Shown here: in pieces, positions 44,516 to 55,662 of the stretch | Numbering within the stretch: the stretch's first letter is position 1 | Layout: every line of letters starts with the position of its first letter | From: Dendrocalamus latiflorus | Taxonomy: Eukaryota > Streptophyta > Magnoliopsida > Poales > Poaceae | Reading direction: 5' to 3' | Length of the DNA: 64,000 nt | Assembly (NCBI GenBank): GCA_017311315.1 | Contig: CM029664.1 | Coordinates: 20,227,432 to 20,291,431 of the forward strand | The notes under the pieces: generated by a model | What the model was told of the DNA's origin: nothing | Database searches by the model: none | Seen by the model: only the letters and a program-made list of their open reading frames with translations | Program-made: the position numbers and the translations under genes

Positions 44516-46999
44516 GGCGCGTGGGAGAGGCAAGCAGCCAAGCACAGCAGCCGCCGAGAGGACGAGAGCAACAGCGCGGCCAATGGTAGAGTGGAACTGG
44601 GTTTGGTGTTGTGTGGTGTTACTAAGGCCTATGCCACTCAATGGAACATGCTTCGCTACCGTTTTGAAAAAGAGTTTATCATAAAAGATAGTAAAATAAA
44701 ATTATTGATCAAAAGCCACTATAATACCAAACCAAGCCTGATCAGAAACATGGTACACATGTAGCCAAAGATCTATTTATATAATTAAATTAAAATGTTA
44801 TTAAAAGGAGAGGCCATATTTCCTTTAACGGGCTAAAAACTCTCACATTAATTGGAGAGTAAAAAAAAAGGTATGCACCACTTATAGTTGGTGGATCCTA
44901 ATTATAGCATTACAGATTAATGAGATATAGATATTAGAGTTATTGAAGTTGTACAAAAAAAACCCAGACGTATTTTTAATCAAATGTTAGAGGTTTATAA
45001 TAAATACAGCTCTGCGTGTAATTTATGTCTATTTATCAGGAAAAATTATGTTGCAAAACCACACTCTGACATAGTCCAATAATTGTGAAAAATAGTTTCT
45101 GAAGACATGATGGATAGCCTGCACAACACAATCAGATATCCAGAAACAAGATGGGTACGCCGGTTACTCATCATATGACAGTAGTTTTTTGAGATTATCT
45201 ATATGAACGCAGAATGGAACACAAGTTTCCCCTTCTTGCTTTTTTGTTCTGTAGCACGTACGTATTGCACACACAAACTTCAGACAGCAGCTTCAAACAA
45301 AAGGGGACTGAACGCGCGAGACAAACATGCTGCACAAAGGGTGGCCACAAGATGCACATGTGACATCTGCTGTCCAGCAAGAGAGTCGCTTCATTTCATC
45401 GCACTAAGATGCGAAGTAGCCTCTGAACTATAGATAAAAATGAGCCTAAATACGATGGCCTTCAGATCTCACGGTATACTGCAGTCGTTTGTTGAAGATG
45501 TCACAGCCACAACGCAGCCAAGTTGTAAGCAGACTTGTCCATTCGCTTTGCAGCCTGCGCCTCTGAACTGTGGAAAGCAATAAACAATCACATATTCAGC
45601 CTTCAACGATGAATGGGACGATGATTAGGAGGCAGATCCGTGAAACACTACAGTCTACAGCTGTGTGAAGCAACAAGAAACCAAAAGCAGAAAGGTCAAT
45701 TAATCGTCTGGTTGCAACAGCTTCAATGATCTCTCGCAGCCTTGCAGGAAGATCAGTCCCTCGAAGGCTATTCGTGACCATTTGACGGAAATGCTACAGT
45801 TATATCGAAGAGGAGATATTCCACCTGACTTTTACTCCCTATTTTCTGTTCGTTCTGTTTTTACTCTTTTCAATTAGTACCTTCTTCCCTTTGTTTCTAT
45901 TTCCTCTTGGTTAATTCACTTAGTTTGAACTTCAGTGCACCACCATCGATTCACTTTCAATCTCCAAAATATCGTGGTAGAATATGATTTACAAACAATT
46001 GGTATACTAGTGCAATATCATGGTAGATTGGTAGCTGAAAAGGTAACAGTTCTGACTGATATTAATTGAAAGGGTAATAGATTAACAACTCAAAACAAGT
46101 TAGGTAATTATTTTGTAGTAACTAAACCAGACATGTTTTCTCCATACAAATTCAGTCAACACAATGTATTTGTCTCCCTCTTTCACTACAGATTAATGTG
46201 AGCCTATGGAGTTCAGTGATGAGCAAAAGATAATATGGAAGTTTCAATAGCCTTGTATAAAGCTTTCCAGTTACTCCAGCTCATCGAGTTATTTCAAACA
46301 ATAGTTATCTCCAAACTCAGCTACTTTGCACAAAGCCACAGATAAATTTTCAGCAAATCCTACACCAATTCTGCTGCTTGGAACTTGGAACAGTTTGAAA
46401 TGAAAATAGGGCATTGTAGCTAATTGAATGTATCACATCTCACTGTCCAGAAAACTAAACTGAAGCAATTCGATGAATTGCTGAAGATTCTATTTAAGGG
46501 TACATTGATAATCCTATTCCAAATTACGTGTTCTTCATCTCGAAGTCTGAGAACATGATCTTATAACAAGTTACCCCTTCATCATATGCAAGTCAATGAA
46601 CAGTCCTATTAAGAGGCTCTTTATACTCATAAAAACCGAGAACCCATATATATGAAGCTTGTAGATTATCCAAATAAATATAAAGAATTTAATGATAGTA
46701 ACTAATCCAACCAACCTTCATGTTATCTCCCAACAGAGCTTTGAAGATGCTGACTCACCACTGTCACAAATAGCATATTGTGACACTCAGAGTCCAGTAT
46801 CCAATGCCCTAAACATGAACAATTCCGTTCTTCAAGATCTCGTCATGATTGTGTCCATATCAAATTCCATATTTGGAGAATTGTTGAGCGATAAGGCACC
46901 AGTGAGCAGATATCTCCCATAGCTGTACCTCATAAATGAATAATATATTAAAGGCGACTACAGCAAAAATAAGTTATTTTGCCACCCTCCCCTCCTCCC
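44516..46999. other. region without a confident gene, 3' of the second NLR pseudogene
   Basis: On the minus strand, exon-like open stretches occur at about 45,781-45,680 (VTNSLRGTDLPARLREIIEA) and about 45,568-45,500 (EAQAAKRMDKSAYNLAALWL, after a CCACAG acceptor, then a stop). They may be the last exons of a host gene, but I do not recognise it. The remainder is AT-rich and unassigned. Confidence 0.35.
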
Positions 47000-47107
47000 A
47001 CGCAGTGTAATTCCTCCGTATTTGAAGGCTTATTTGGTAAGGATGTCAGGCTTTCACAGCCAACAATGAAAAGGGTTTCCAATGATGAGAAGTCTCCCTA
47101 GCATGAC

Positions 47108-47272
47108 TGTAGAGAGGTAGATTGGGAAAACGCCTCACGCACCAAAGGGGTGGGGGCGGCTGTTGTATATATATAGCCAAGATACAGTGGTTACAATAGA
47201 TCCTCAAAAGGAGGAGATATAGAAACAGAATATGGCTATACAATCTACACAATCCTTTATTTTCCTCTAATA
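47108..47272 (-). repeat. 3' LTR of the copia element
   Basis: 165 bp, on the minus strand starting TATTAGAGGAAAATAAAGG and ending CCTCTCTACA. It supplies the stop codon (TAG, 47,269-47,267) of the pol frame. Confidence 0.93.
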
Positions 47273-49756
47273 CCCGCCCGCAGTCGCAGCGGGAGATTCA
47301 CGAACGCAAAGACTGGACCGAAAATCAGTAAACAATTGAACGGGCAGGCCTTTGGTCATGATGTCCGCGAATTGGTGAGATGATGGAACATGGAGAACCC
47401 GGACCTGTCCCAAGGCAACCTTCTCGCGAACAAAGTGAATATCAAGCTCAATATGCTTCGTGCGACGATGATGGACCGGGTTGGCTGTCATATAGATAGC
47501 ACTGACATTGTCGCAGTAGACGACGGTGGCCGAAGAAATCGGTACATGGAGTTCCTGAAGTAGCTGTCGCAACCAGCAGCATTCAGCAACGGCGTGGGCG
47601 ACGGCACGGTACTCTGCTTCGGCACTGGAGCGAGAGACAGTAGTCTGACGCTTGGAGGACCAAGAGACCAAATTGTCACCAAGGAATACGCAGTAGCCTG
47701 ATGTGGATCGGCGGGAGTCGGGACAACCAGCCCAGTCTGCATCTGAATAGGCCGTCAAGGTCTGAATGGAGCCGGTGCCAATGTGAAGGCCAATGGAGAG
47801 TGTGCCCTTGACGTAGCGGAGGATCCGCTTGATCAACGCGAGATGAGGCTCGCGAGGATCATGCATGTAGAGACACACCTGCTGAACTGCGTATGTCAAT
47901 TCAGGACGAGTCAATGTGAGGTACTGCAGAGCGCCGGCGAGACTCCTGTACTCGGTGGGGTTGTCAACTGGGGCACTGTCTGAGGCAGATAACTTAGCAC
48001 GAGTATCCACAGGTGTCGCAGTAGGGTGGCACTCAGCCATGCCGGCCCGTTGAAGTAGATCCAGGGCATACTGTCGCTGGGACAGAAAAAGGCCGTCAGA
48101 AGACCGAGTGACGGAGATGCCTAGGAAGAAGTGGAGGTCTCCCAGATCTGTCATTGCGAACTCAGAGTGCAGACGTGAAGTAATGTGCTGAAGCATTGTT
48201 GAGGATGAAGCAGTGAGGATGATGTCGTCGACGTACAGGAGAAGGTAGGCGACATGGTCTCGATCTTTGTAAACAAAAAGAGACGTGTCGGACGTCGATG
48301 GCAGAAATCCGAAATGGCGAATACAGGTGGCAAACCGCTGGTACCACGCCCGAGGAGCCTGCTTCAAACCATACAATGACTTCTGCAATAGACAAACTGC
48401 GTCAGGTGCTGCCGGGTCAACGAATCCTGAAGGTTGCTGACAGTACACAATCTCCTCCAAGTTGCCGTGAAGAAAGGCATTTTTGACGTCGAGTTGATGA
48501 ATCGGCCAAGCACGTGAAGCGACAATGCTGAGAACGACCCGGATGGTGGCTGGTTTGACAACCGGGCTGAATGTCTCGTCATAGTCGATGCCGTGCTGCT
48601 GGGAAAAGCCACGGACGACCCATCGTGCCTTGTGGCGAGCAAGAGTCCCATCAGAGTGGAACTTGTGCTTGAAGATCCATTTGCCTGTCACAATGTTGGC
48701 ACCGGGAGGTCGAGGAACCAACCGCCATGTGCCGTTATCAACCAGAGCCTTGTATTCGTCGGCCATGGCAGCACGCCAGTTGGGGTCAGCCAATGCGCTG
48801 CGATAGTTGGCCGGAATGGGCGAAGCGGCGATGTGCGTAGCCGAGAAGGACAAATGCTGGACCGGTGCCAGGGAGCCAGTCTGGGATCGTGTCACCATGG
48901 GATGCTGGCGCGAACCTCCGGGTGGCACATCCGTGGCTCGAGGAGCCGCGAAGGCTGTGGAGGAGCGGACTGGCGCATGTAGATGTGCTGGTCGAGGCCG
49001 CCTGACGTAGGTGTGCTGGTACGGGCTCACCACAGTGGTCGCCCGGGTAGACGGGACAATGATGGGGCCGGCCCGGTCTACCAGAGCAGGAGGGGCGAAC
49101 GTTGCAGCGGTGTCGGCCGAGTTGATGACGCCGGCTGTAGATGGCGAGGACCCGCCCGTCGTGCGCACGACCGGCTGAATGCGCCAGCCGAAGAGAGGCA
49201 AGTCGACGCTTGCGCATGGCTGAGCGGCCATGGTAGAGGAGCACGGTTGCTCAACCTCCATGGAGGGAGCGTCCGTGGAAGGGCGCGGTGGCTCGACGCC
49301 CAAAGAGGACGGAGCGACCGCACGAGAAGGTGAAGTATCCTGCAGAAGAAAATCAAACGAGGAAGCAACAGGGGGAGTTGCCGCAAACGGGAAGCAAGTT
49401 TCGTTGAAGACAACGTGTCTCGAAATAATGATGCGGCGTGTGGCAAGATCCATGCATCGATATCCCTTGTGGGAAGCTGGATACCCAAGGAAGACACAAG
49501 CGGTAGAACGGGGAGCAAGCTTGTGTGGTGTCGTGGCACTAAGGTTTGGGTAGCAAAGACAGCCAAAAACCCGTAGATGGGAGTAGTCAGGAATAGTGCG
49601 ATGTAGAAGTTGGAAGGGTAGTGAATTATGGATAGAGGAAGATGGGCTCCGGTTGAGAAGATATGTGGCAGTGGCGAGAGCTTCGGCCCAATAGGACGGA
49701 GGTAAAGAGGCCTGAATAAGCAGGGTGCGAATGCAGTTGTTGGTAGTACGAATCAT
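47267..49756 (-). CDS. copia pol: integrase C-terminus, reverse transcriptase, RNase H
   Basis: The 829-codon frame starts inside the integrase, just after NGKAER (MIRTTNNCIRTLLIQASLPP, then SYWAEALATATYLLNR). RVT_2 reverse transcriptase follows (from about residue 330: WRAAMADEYKALVDNGTW, QLDVKNAFLHGNL, and the catalytic LLLYVDDIILT). Then comes RNase H (AYSDADWAGCPDSRRSTSGY, SSAEAEYRAVAHAVAE, VYCDNVSAIYMTANPVHHRR). The end, HIELDIHFVREKVALGQVRV then ADIMTKGLP, is the usual C terminus. The RT and RNase H parts show no stop. The frame overlaps the gag frame by four bases, but copia elements normally have one long frame, so the split is a mutation and not a designed frameshift. The ATG used here is internal and probably not a real start. 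Confidence 0.9.
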   Translation of the reverse strand: MIRTTNNCIRTLLIQASLPPSYWAEALATATYLLNRSPSSSIHNSLPFQLLHRTIPDYSHLRVFGCLCYPNLSATTPHKLAPRSTACVFLGYPASHKGYRCMDLATRRIIISRHVVFNETCFPFAATPPVASSFDFLLQDTSPSRAVAPSSLGVEPPRPSTDAPSMEVEQPCSSTMAAQPCASVDLPLFGWRIQPVVRTTGGSSPSTAGVINSADTAATFAPPALVDRAGPIIVPSTRATTVVSPYQHTYVRRPRPAHLHAPVRSSTAFAAPRATDVPPGGSRQHPMVTRSQTGSLAPVQHLSFSATHIAASPIPANYRSALADPNWRAAMADEYKALVDNGTWRLVPRPPGANIVTGKWIFKHKFHSDGTLARHKARWVVRGFSQQHGIDYDETFSPVVKPATIRVVLSIVASRAWPIHQLDVKNAFLHGNLEEIVYCQQPSGFVDPAAPDAVCLLQKSLYGLKQAPRAWYQRFATCIRHFGFLPSTSDTSLFVYKDRDHVAYLLLYVDDIILTASSSTMLQHITSRLHSEFAMTDLGDLHFFLGISVTRSSDGLFLSQRQYALDLLQRAGMAECHPTATPVDTRAKLSASDSAPVDNPTEYRSLAGALQYLTLTRPELTYAVQQVCLYMHDPREPHLALIKRILRYVKGTLSIGLHIGTGSIQTLTAYSDADWAGCPDSRRSTSGYCVFLGDNLVSWSSKRQTTVSRSSAEAEYRAVAHAVAECCWLRQLLQELHVPISSATVVYCDNVSAIYMTANPVHHRRTKHIELDIHFVREKVALGQVRVLHVPSSHQFADIMTKGLPVQLFTDFRSSLCVRESPAATAGGY

Positions 49757-51801
49757 CCGTTCGGCCTTGCCATTTTGTGGCGATGTGTATGGGCAAGAAA
49801 GTCGTAGTTGCGTGCCGCACTAGCAAGAAAGGTAGTGGTGGCATTGTTGACGAACTCAGTGCCGTTATCAGCTTGAAGACATTTAAGAGGGAGGCCGAAC
49901 TGGGTGGAGACATACTCAGCGAACTGGACAATATGCTGGTGAACATCAGATTTGCGTTGCAAAGGGAAGGTCCAACAGAAGTGACTAAAATCATCAAGCA
50001 CCACTAAGTAATATTTATTGCCAGAAATACTCAAAACCGGAGAGGTCCACACATCACAATGAAGAAGCTCAAAAGGAAAAGAGGTTCTCGACGATGAGCG
50101 CGGAAAAGGTAGACGTGTATGTTTGCCTAACTGACATGCATGACAAAGGGTGCTGTCAGGTTTATTACATGAAATGATGGACCTATTCCTGAGGGTGTTA
50201 ATGGCAGCAGGACCAGGGTGACCAAGGCGACGATGCCACAGCGTGGATGATATGGCGAGGGAGCAATGAGCAGCAAATGAAGGAGTGGCGGCTGGAAGAG
50301 TGTAGAGCTCCCCGCGACTATTGCAGCGAAGAATCACGTGCCGGGTCCGAAGGTCCTTAACAGAAAAACCAAACTCATCAAACTCAATGGAACATTTATT
50401 GTCGCGGGTAAATTGGCGAACAGAAAGTAAGTTGCGAACTAAAGACGGGGCGACAAGAATGTTTGTGAGAGCAAATTTGGTGGATCCAATGGGAATGAAA
50501 GAAGTGCCACGACAAACAACAGGAATAGTCTGGCCATTGCCAACAGTGATAAAAGTATGTGAGTTAGGCAAGCGAGTAACGAGGATACCGTCAGAAGAGG
50601 ACATATGGGAGGTAGCTCCGGTGTCCATGATCCATGGTGAGGGATCGTGGACCGCCATCTGGTTGAGTGCAGAAATCAGGCCAGCCTGGTCCCAATTTGG
50701 CTGGCCACTGTAGACGCCGGAAGGTGGCGACATGGAAGGACCGGCAAAAGCAGTGTTTGCCTGTGGCATCGGTCCAAGAATCCCTGGGGATCGCCAGCCC
50801 GTTTGCTGCGCAGCCCATGGATTGAAACAGATCCAAGGGCCGGCCGGACGTAGGCCACTGGAATTCCCAGTCCCGTGCTGCGCGTAGCCGCCGCCGCTTG
50901 GGATAGAAGCTTGACGGCCGCCGCCACCAGTGTTGCCGCCGCCGCCAGTGTTGCCGCCGCTGCCGTACCGGCCGCCGCCTCCTTTGCGATTCCGCTTGCT
51001 GTTGTTGCCACTCCGAGCATGGCCGCTCGAGGAGGAAGCGGAGGAGTTGGCGGCGCAGGCACCAGAGGAACAGGAGGAGCCGTGTGAGACGCCGGCCACG
51101 AGCGCCGTCTCGGAGGTCACCTTGGCGGAATTGGCCAGGCGGAGCTCTTTGAGCACCAGGGTATGACGCGCTGCGGCAAAGGTGGGGAGAACAGGGGCGC
51201 TGGCGATGCTGTCGGCGGTAGTAGAGAAGCGATTGTTGAGTCCTCGGAGGAGATTAAGCACCAGCTGTGACTCGGAGACGGGGTGTCCAACGTCGCGAAG
51301 GGCGTCGGCGGCCGTCTTGACTCTTTGGCAGTAGTCGGCGACCGGCAAATCGCCCTGAGTTAGCGAATGAAATTCGTGGCTCAGGAAGATTGCACGCGGT
51401 TCCTTGTTCGCCTGGAAGAGGCCATCAATGGCGACCCAGAGGTCGCGGGCGGTTTGCTCGGGCTCCATGGCAAGGTCGAGGATGTCGTCGGAGACCGATC
51501 CGAACAACCAACTGCGGATGCAGCAGTCGGCCTGCTCCCAAGCAGGATCATCGGGACGGGGAGGAGCGGAACCATCGACGTGATGGAGAAGCCCAAACTT
51601 GCCGCACATGGAGGTGAAGAACGCCTTCCACTTGTTGAAATTTGGTCGCTTGATCTCCAGCGTGATTGGAACATGGGATTTGACGGCGATTGTGGCGTAG
51701 GGGTTGATGAAGACGACGTCGGCAGACTCGCTGGAGTTGGGAGAGGAGGTAGTCCCCATCGCGCCAGAGACGGTGGAGGCCTGGGTGGACTCGGTAGTCA
51801 T
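49753..51801 (-). CDS. copia gag, protease and integrase N-terminal part
   Basis: A 682-codon frame starting MTTESTQASTVSGAMG at 51,801, about 90 bp after the primer-binding site. Domains: gag (residues about 45-240: KRPNFNKWKAFFTSMCG, DLWVAIDGLF, LNLLRGLNNRF). A Gly/Arg/Asn-rich basic stretch (about 270-310) takes the place of a CCHC zinc knuckle. Protease follows at about 395 (WIMDTGATSHMSS), then the gag-pre-integrase HHCC (LWHRRLGHP to CHACQLGKHTRLPF), and the integrase catalytic Asp residues (LLHCDVW and LQADNGTEF). The frame then shifts near 49,785 and ends after HKMARPNG, while the integrase continues one frame over as SPQNGKAER. The protein would form the virus-like particle and insert the cDNA; this copy cannot make a complete integrase. 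Confidence 0.9.
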   Translation of the reverse strand: MTTESTQASTVSGAMGTTSSPNSSESADVVFINPYATIAVKSHVPITLEIKRPNFNKWKAFFTSMCGKFGLLHHVDGSAPPRPDDPAWEQADCCIRSWLFGSVSDDILDLAMEPEQTARDLWVAIDGLFQANKEPRAIFLSHEFHSLTQGDLPVADYCQRVKTAADALRDVGHPVSESQLVLNLLRGLNNRFSTTADSIASAPVLPTFAAARHTLVLKELRLANSAKVTSETALVAGVSHGSSCSSGACAANSSASSSSGHARSGNNSKRNRKGGGGRYGSGGNTGGGGNTGGGGRQASIPSGGGYAQHGTGNSSGLRPAGPWICFNPWAAQQTGWRSPGILGPMPQANTAFAGPSMSPPSGVYSGQPNWDQAGLISALNQMAVHDPSPWIMDTGATSHMSSSDGILVTRLPNSHTFITVGNGQTIPVVCRGTSFIPIGSTKFALTNILVAPSLVRNLLSVRQFTRDNKCSIEFDEFGFSVKDLRTRHVILRCNSRGELYTLPAATPSFAAHCSLAISSTLWHRRLGHPGPAAINTLRNRSIISCNKPDSTLCHACQLGKHTRLPFPRSSSRTSFPFELLHCDVWTSPVLSISGNKYYLVVLDDFSHFCWTFPLQRKSDVHQHIVQFAEYVSTQFGLPLKCLQADNGTEFVNNATTTFLASAARNYDFLAHTHRHKMARPNG

Positions 51802-51903
51802 GGCGGCGTGCGGTTTTAGGGTTTAGCGGCGAGCGCAGGAACCGGGAGGCAAGAGCGCAAGGTTAGCGCAGCGGAAAGGAGAAGAACTCGGAATCTGATA
51901 CCA

Positions 51904-52068
51904 TGTAGAGAGGTAGATTGGGAAAACGCCTCACGCACCAAAGGGGTGGGGGCGGCTGTTGTATATATATAGCCAAGATACAATGGTTACAATAGATCCT
52001 CAAAAGGAGGAGATATAGAAACAGAATATGGCTATACAATCTACACAATCCTTTATTTTCCTCTAATA
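51904..52068 (-). repeat. 5' LTR of the copia element
   Basis: 165 bp, one base different from the LTR at 47,108-47,272. It contains TATATATA at about 51,963 (plus strand), the likely promoter element. The primer-binding site adjoins it at 51,903. Confidence 0.93.
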
Positions 52069-52945
52069 ATGACTCTTCTAATCTCAACTTGTCACAGAAT
52101 CGAATATCGAGATGCCCAAGTTTACCAAGCTACCCTGACAGGACCTCAAGCTTAGGGCATTCTGAAATAATTATTGTCCTCAGGGATGAGGGGAGATCAA
52201 GAACCTCTACCAAGCTTTCACAGTATGCTATTCTTAGGTAATCTAACCATGGTAGGGGATGATTCCCTGTCGATGGTAATGGATATGGCACAGTGGAGGA
52301 AATCTGGTCAGTGCAAGATTCTAATCTTGCCAGGTTGTTCTGGTGTTCAACTGACTGATTCTTGATTTTTTATATCCTGCTTTCCCCATATAAACTCAAG
52401 CTTAGGGAAACTCCAAATGCGTATTTCGATATAACAGGAAACTGAGGAGCTCTACTAAGCTTTGACAACTTATTATTGTTAGAGACTATTTACATGGTAG
52501 AAGATGATTTATTGCTAGTGATAATGATTCTCGCGCACTTGCAGAGGCAGTCAGGTCACTACAAGATTTTGATAGTGTTAAATCATCTTGGTGTTCAGCA
52601 TACCAACTCTTATTTTCAGTACCCTGCTTACCCCATATGAACTCGAGCTTATGGCATCACTCAATATATATTTCCCTTAGTGATGGAGGAAGGCCGAGTA
52701 TCTCAACCAAGTTTGGACAACTTCTTATTTTCGGAGTTCCAGATATGGTAGGAGTTGATTTTTTGCTGATGCCACTTCTTCCACAACCTCTACAGATCCA
52801 TACAGATTATTGCAACAATAAATTGTTAATCTCTTAAAGGATACCAAGCATTTGAGCTTTTTATGGCCAGTTGATGAGCTCATCACAACATATGATTTCC
52901 AGATGTTCAAGGATTACAAAACATTCCCAAATTGTGTGTGAAGAA

Positions 52946-53147
52946 ATAGCGCCGAGCCCCGTTCTTTTTAGCTTATAACTTATGACTTGTTTATGACTTC
53001 CCTCGAACAAACAAACAGAACGACTTCTCCATTGTCTTTTCAAGCGACTTATCAGGACATCCTTTTCGAATCGGCTTATCGGCATTTGATTTGTTCGCAT
53101 AAGCGCTCGCTCTAGGGGCAAAAGCCATAAGCCGTATCCATAAGTGT
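52946..53147. other. possible MITE in the NLR fragment
   Basis: The left side has CCCCGTTCTTTTTAGCTTAT, and the right side has CAAAAGCCATAAGCCG; the GCTTAT/ATAAGC parts are inverted, as in common grass hAT-type MITEs. The inverted match is weak and no target duplication is evident. Confidence 0.3.
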
Positions 53148-55662
53148 AAGACCATGTGGAGGTCTTGAATAGAGTGATGTTGAATAATTGACTTTTGGAT
53201 TGCATTGAAATTTGTGTTTGTGAAAGTTTCGGTCAACCACGGTTGGCAATCGGTAGGCTTCAACCATGGTCAACAATTGGTGGTCCGATTGGCCTTATGA
53301 TGGATGGTCCGATCGGCAGATGAGATTGGTAGGTCTGATTGGTAAAAGACCACTATGGATCGATCATGGCAAATCGACTATGACATATCGACGATGGCAA
53401 ATCAACCACAGCAAATCGACCATGGCATGTCAAAAACATCAGGTTGACTATGGCATATTGACTATGGCATATTGACTATGGCAAATCAACCACAGCAAAT
53501 CGACCATAGCAAAACGATCACAGCAAAATGAATAATGCAGAATGACTAATCGGTGGTTGGAGCTATAGTGAACCAATAGTATGCTACAGTGATTCGGTCG
53601 TATGGTACAATGAACCGGTTGGTAGTCAGAGCAGATAGTCAGGAGCTACAGTAATCGATTGGTGATCGTTGCTACAGTGCTTTTGTCGATGGTCGTCTTT
53701 GGTCATAGCTACAGTACCTGGTCGATGATCGATAGCTGTAGACTTTGCGATCGGTTGCTGTAGACTTCGTGATTTGTTGTCGTAGTTGTAGCCATCGACC
53801 ATCACATGCGATCATAGGTCAGGAGCGGTCGACCATCACTAGTGGTCGTACGTTGGTAGGCCTCCGATGCACTTGTGCCTATCGCCCGACTGCCAGCGCC
53901 AGCCTACTTGGCCCCAACTTCGACCATTGCCCCCTTCTACCACTGTCCCCTTCGACCACGACCCTTCGACGTCGACCACTTCCCCCTTCGACCACGGCCC
54001 CCTTCGACCATGGCTTCGACTTTGACCGCTTTGTGGGTTTTGCCGTCGAGAGTGGGGAGCTCAATCTCAGGGGTGACCTGGGGGTAGGCAACGAGGATGT
54101 CCAACTGGAGGGGGAACTCGTAGAGGTGGAAGTTGTGGACGAACCAGCAGTTGCTCTCCGGGTTGGTGCTACAACTACGACCATGACCGCTACAACCACG
54201 TCCACGGGCGCTACAACTACGACCATGACCACGGCATCGACAACTGCCCCCTTCGACTTTGAGCACTGCCCCCCTCAACTTCGACCGCTACCCCCTTTGA
54301 CTACTGTCCCCTTTGACCACGGCCCTTCGACGTCGACACTTCCCTCTTTGACCACGGTTTCGACGACGATCACGGATCTTCAACTTCGACCACTGCACCC
54401 CTCGACCACTATCCCCTTCGACCACGGCCCTTCAACGACCACGTCCCTTTAACGCCGACCACTTTCCCTTTCGACCACATATCCCTTTGACCATGACTTC
54501 GACTTTGACCAAGGATCTTTGACTTCGACCACTATCCCCTTCGACCATGGCTCTTCGATGTCGACCACTTTCCCTTTCGACCACAGATCTTTGACTTCAA
54601 CCACGGATCTACGACTTTGACCACTGCCCCCTTTGACCACTATCTCCTTCGACCATGGCCCTTCGACGACCACAGCCCTTCAATGTCGCCTACTTCCCCT
54701 TTGACCACCAACTCCTTTGACCACTGTCCCCTTTGACCATGACCCTTCGACGTCAACCACTGTCCCCTTTGACCATGGCTCTTCGACGTCAACCACTACC
54801 CCCTTCAACCATGGCTCCTCGACTTCGACCATAGCCCCTCGACCACGGCCCTATTCGACCACAGTACCAACTTCGACGACCAGCTTGGAAGACCAAAATT
54901 GCCAGACAGCGTGACGGGCTCTGAGCGAAGAACAGGAGGAGGTAGAGAGGCTTACCTGGCGAGCGACCACTGGGCGACGGCGGCGGGAGAGCCACGTGGG
55001 CGGGCGTAGTAAGAGGAAGCCGCCGCCATCACCGAGTGCCCTTCTCTAATCCACTGGCTGCTGTCGCTAAGCGCCATTCTCTCCGATCCACTAGCCGCTG
55101 TACCGAGCATTGTTCCACTGGATGGAGGGGTGATGGGAGATGGAATTAGTGGCTGCGCCCTGGGGAAAGTTGGGGGACTGCGACTAGTCGCAGCCGCACG
55201 GAGAAGGAATTGGTGGTGGCGCTGAGGAGGCGCGACATGAGGGTTCGGGGGAGGAGGCGGCGGTTGCGGGAGGTGAAGGTGGGGAGGCAGCGATGGGTAC
55301 ATGGGGAGAGGAGGCGGCGGGCAAATGCGTTAAGGAGACGGTGATGAGGGGATGCGGCGCTGCTGGGGAAATTGAGGACTGCGACCAGACGCTGCCGTAT
55401 GGAGAAGGAATTAGTGGCAGCGCTGAGGAGGAGGCGTGGCACGAGGGTTCGAGGGAAAGGAGGCGGCGGTTGTGGGAGACAGAGGATGCAGGGGAAGAGA
55501 AGAGGAGGAACGTAGCCCACGCGTCGGGCCAATCTTTTCTACGAGGAGCGAAAGAATTACCTACATGCGGATCTGGACGGTTGATCTTTGATTGGACGGC
55601 TAAGAAGAGAGGAGTGAGAATGGACCGATGACCACCAACTCATATTTTTATAATAGTAAAGA
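53148..55662. repeat. minisatellite and GC-rich repeat block, possible decayed transposon
   Basis: The left edge, TGTAAGACCATGTGGAGGT, matches the start of the LTRs at 5225 and 56,225. From 53,370 to 53,520 there are repeats of ATGGCAAATCGAC-like units. From about 53,900 to 54,870 there are dozens of irregular TTCGACCAC/CTTTGACCAC units. From 54,930 to 55,620 the DNA is GC-rich with AGGAGGCGGCGG-type repeats on both strands. The minus strand at 55,662 reads A then TCTTTACTATTATAAAA, which resembles a Helitron 5' end, but no matching CTAG end was found. All open frames here are repeat artefacts. Confidence 0.5.

Larger units (their letters stand above)
47108..52068 (-). mobile_element. young full-length Ty1/copia retrotransposon
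   Basis: Two 165-bp LTRs (47,108-47,272 and 51,904-52,068) differ at only one base that I can see (GATACAGTGG against GATACAATGG). The 5-bp target duplication ATGAC is exact (47,103-47,107 and 52,069-52,073). On the minus strand the primer-binding site TGGTATCAGA follows the 5' LTR directly (51,903-51,894), and a G-rich tract precedes the 3' LTR. The domain order gag, protease, integrase, RT, RNase H is that of Ty1/copia. The coding region is one frame except for a single-base shift inside integrase at about 49,760-49,790. The LTR begins TA on the minus strand where TG is usual. Confidence 0.95.
47000..52945 (-). pseudogene. NLR leucine-rich-repeat fragment, split by a copia element
   Basis: On the minus strand 52,945-52,074 reads as LRR units of an RGA-type resistance protein: VILEHLEIICCDELINWP, SCPNLVEILGLPPSLREIYI, AYCESLVEVLDLPSSLRTII and CPKLEVLSG. 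Several stops (after INWP, after IYIE, after LSG) and a frame change break it. The right part ends CDKLRLEES at the target site. Across the copia insertion it resumes in phase at 47,107 with GDFSSLETLFIVGCESLTSL, preceded by a TAG. The NB-ARC part that should lie at higher coordinates is not seen; repeats begin at about 52,950. It was already a pseudogene when the copia element arrived, since stops occur on both sides. Confidence 0.82.

Noticed and set aside
47267..51801. Programmed frameshift between gag and pol of the copia element
   Set aside because: The break lies within the integrase catalytic core and not at the gag-protease border. Copia elements use one frame, so a one-base indel is the simpler reading.
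26166..52945. The two NLR fragments as one resistance gene
   Set aside because: Both are on the minus strand, but the LRR part lies at higher coordinates than the coiled-coil part, so the order is wrong for one gene. No NB-ARC domain was found between them.
53745..54452. 235-codon plus-strand frame rich in Thr, Pro and Asp
   Set aside because: It is produced by the TTCGACCAC minisatellite; the translation simply repeats the unit.
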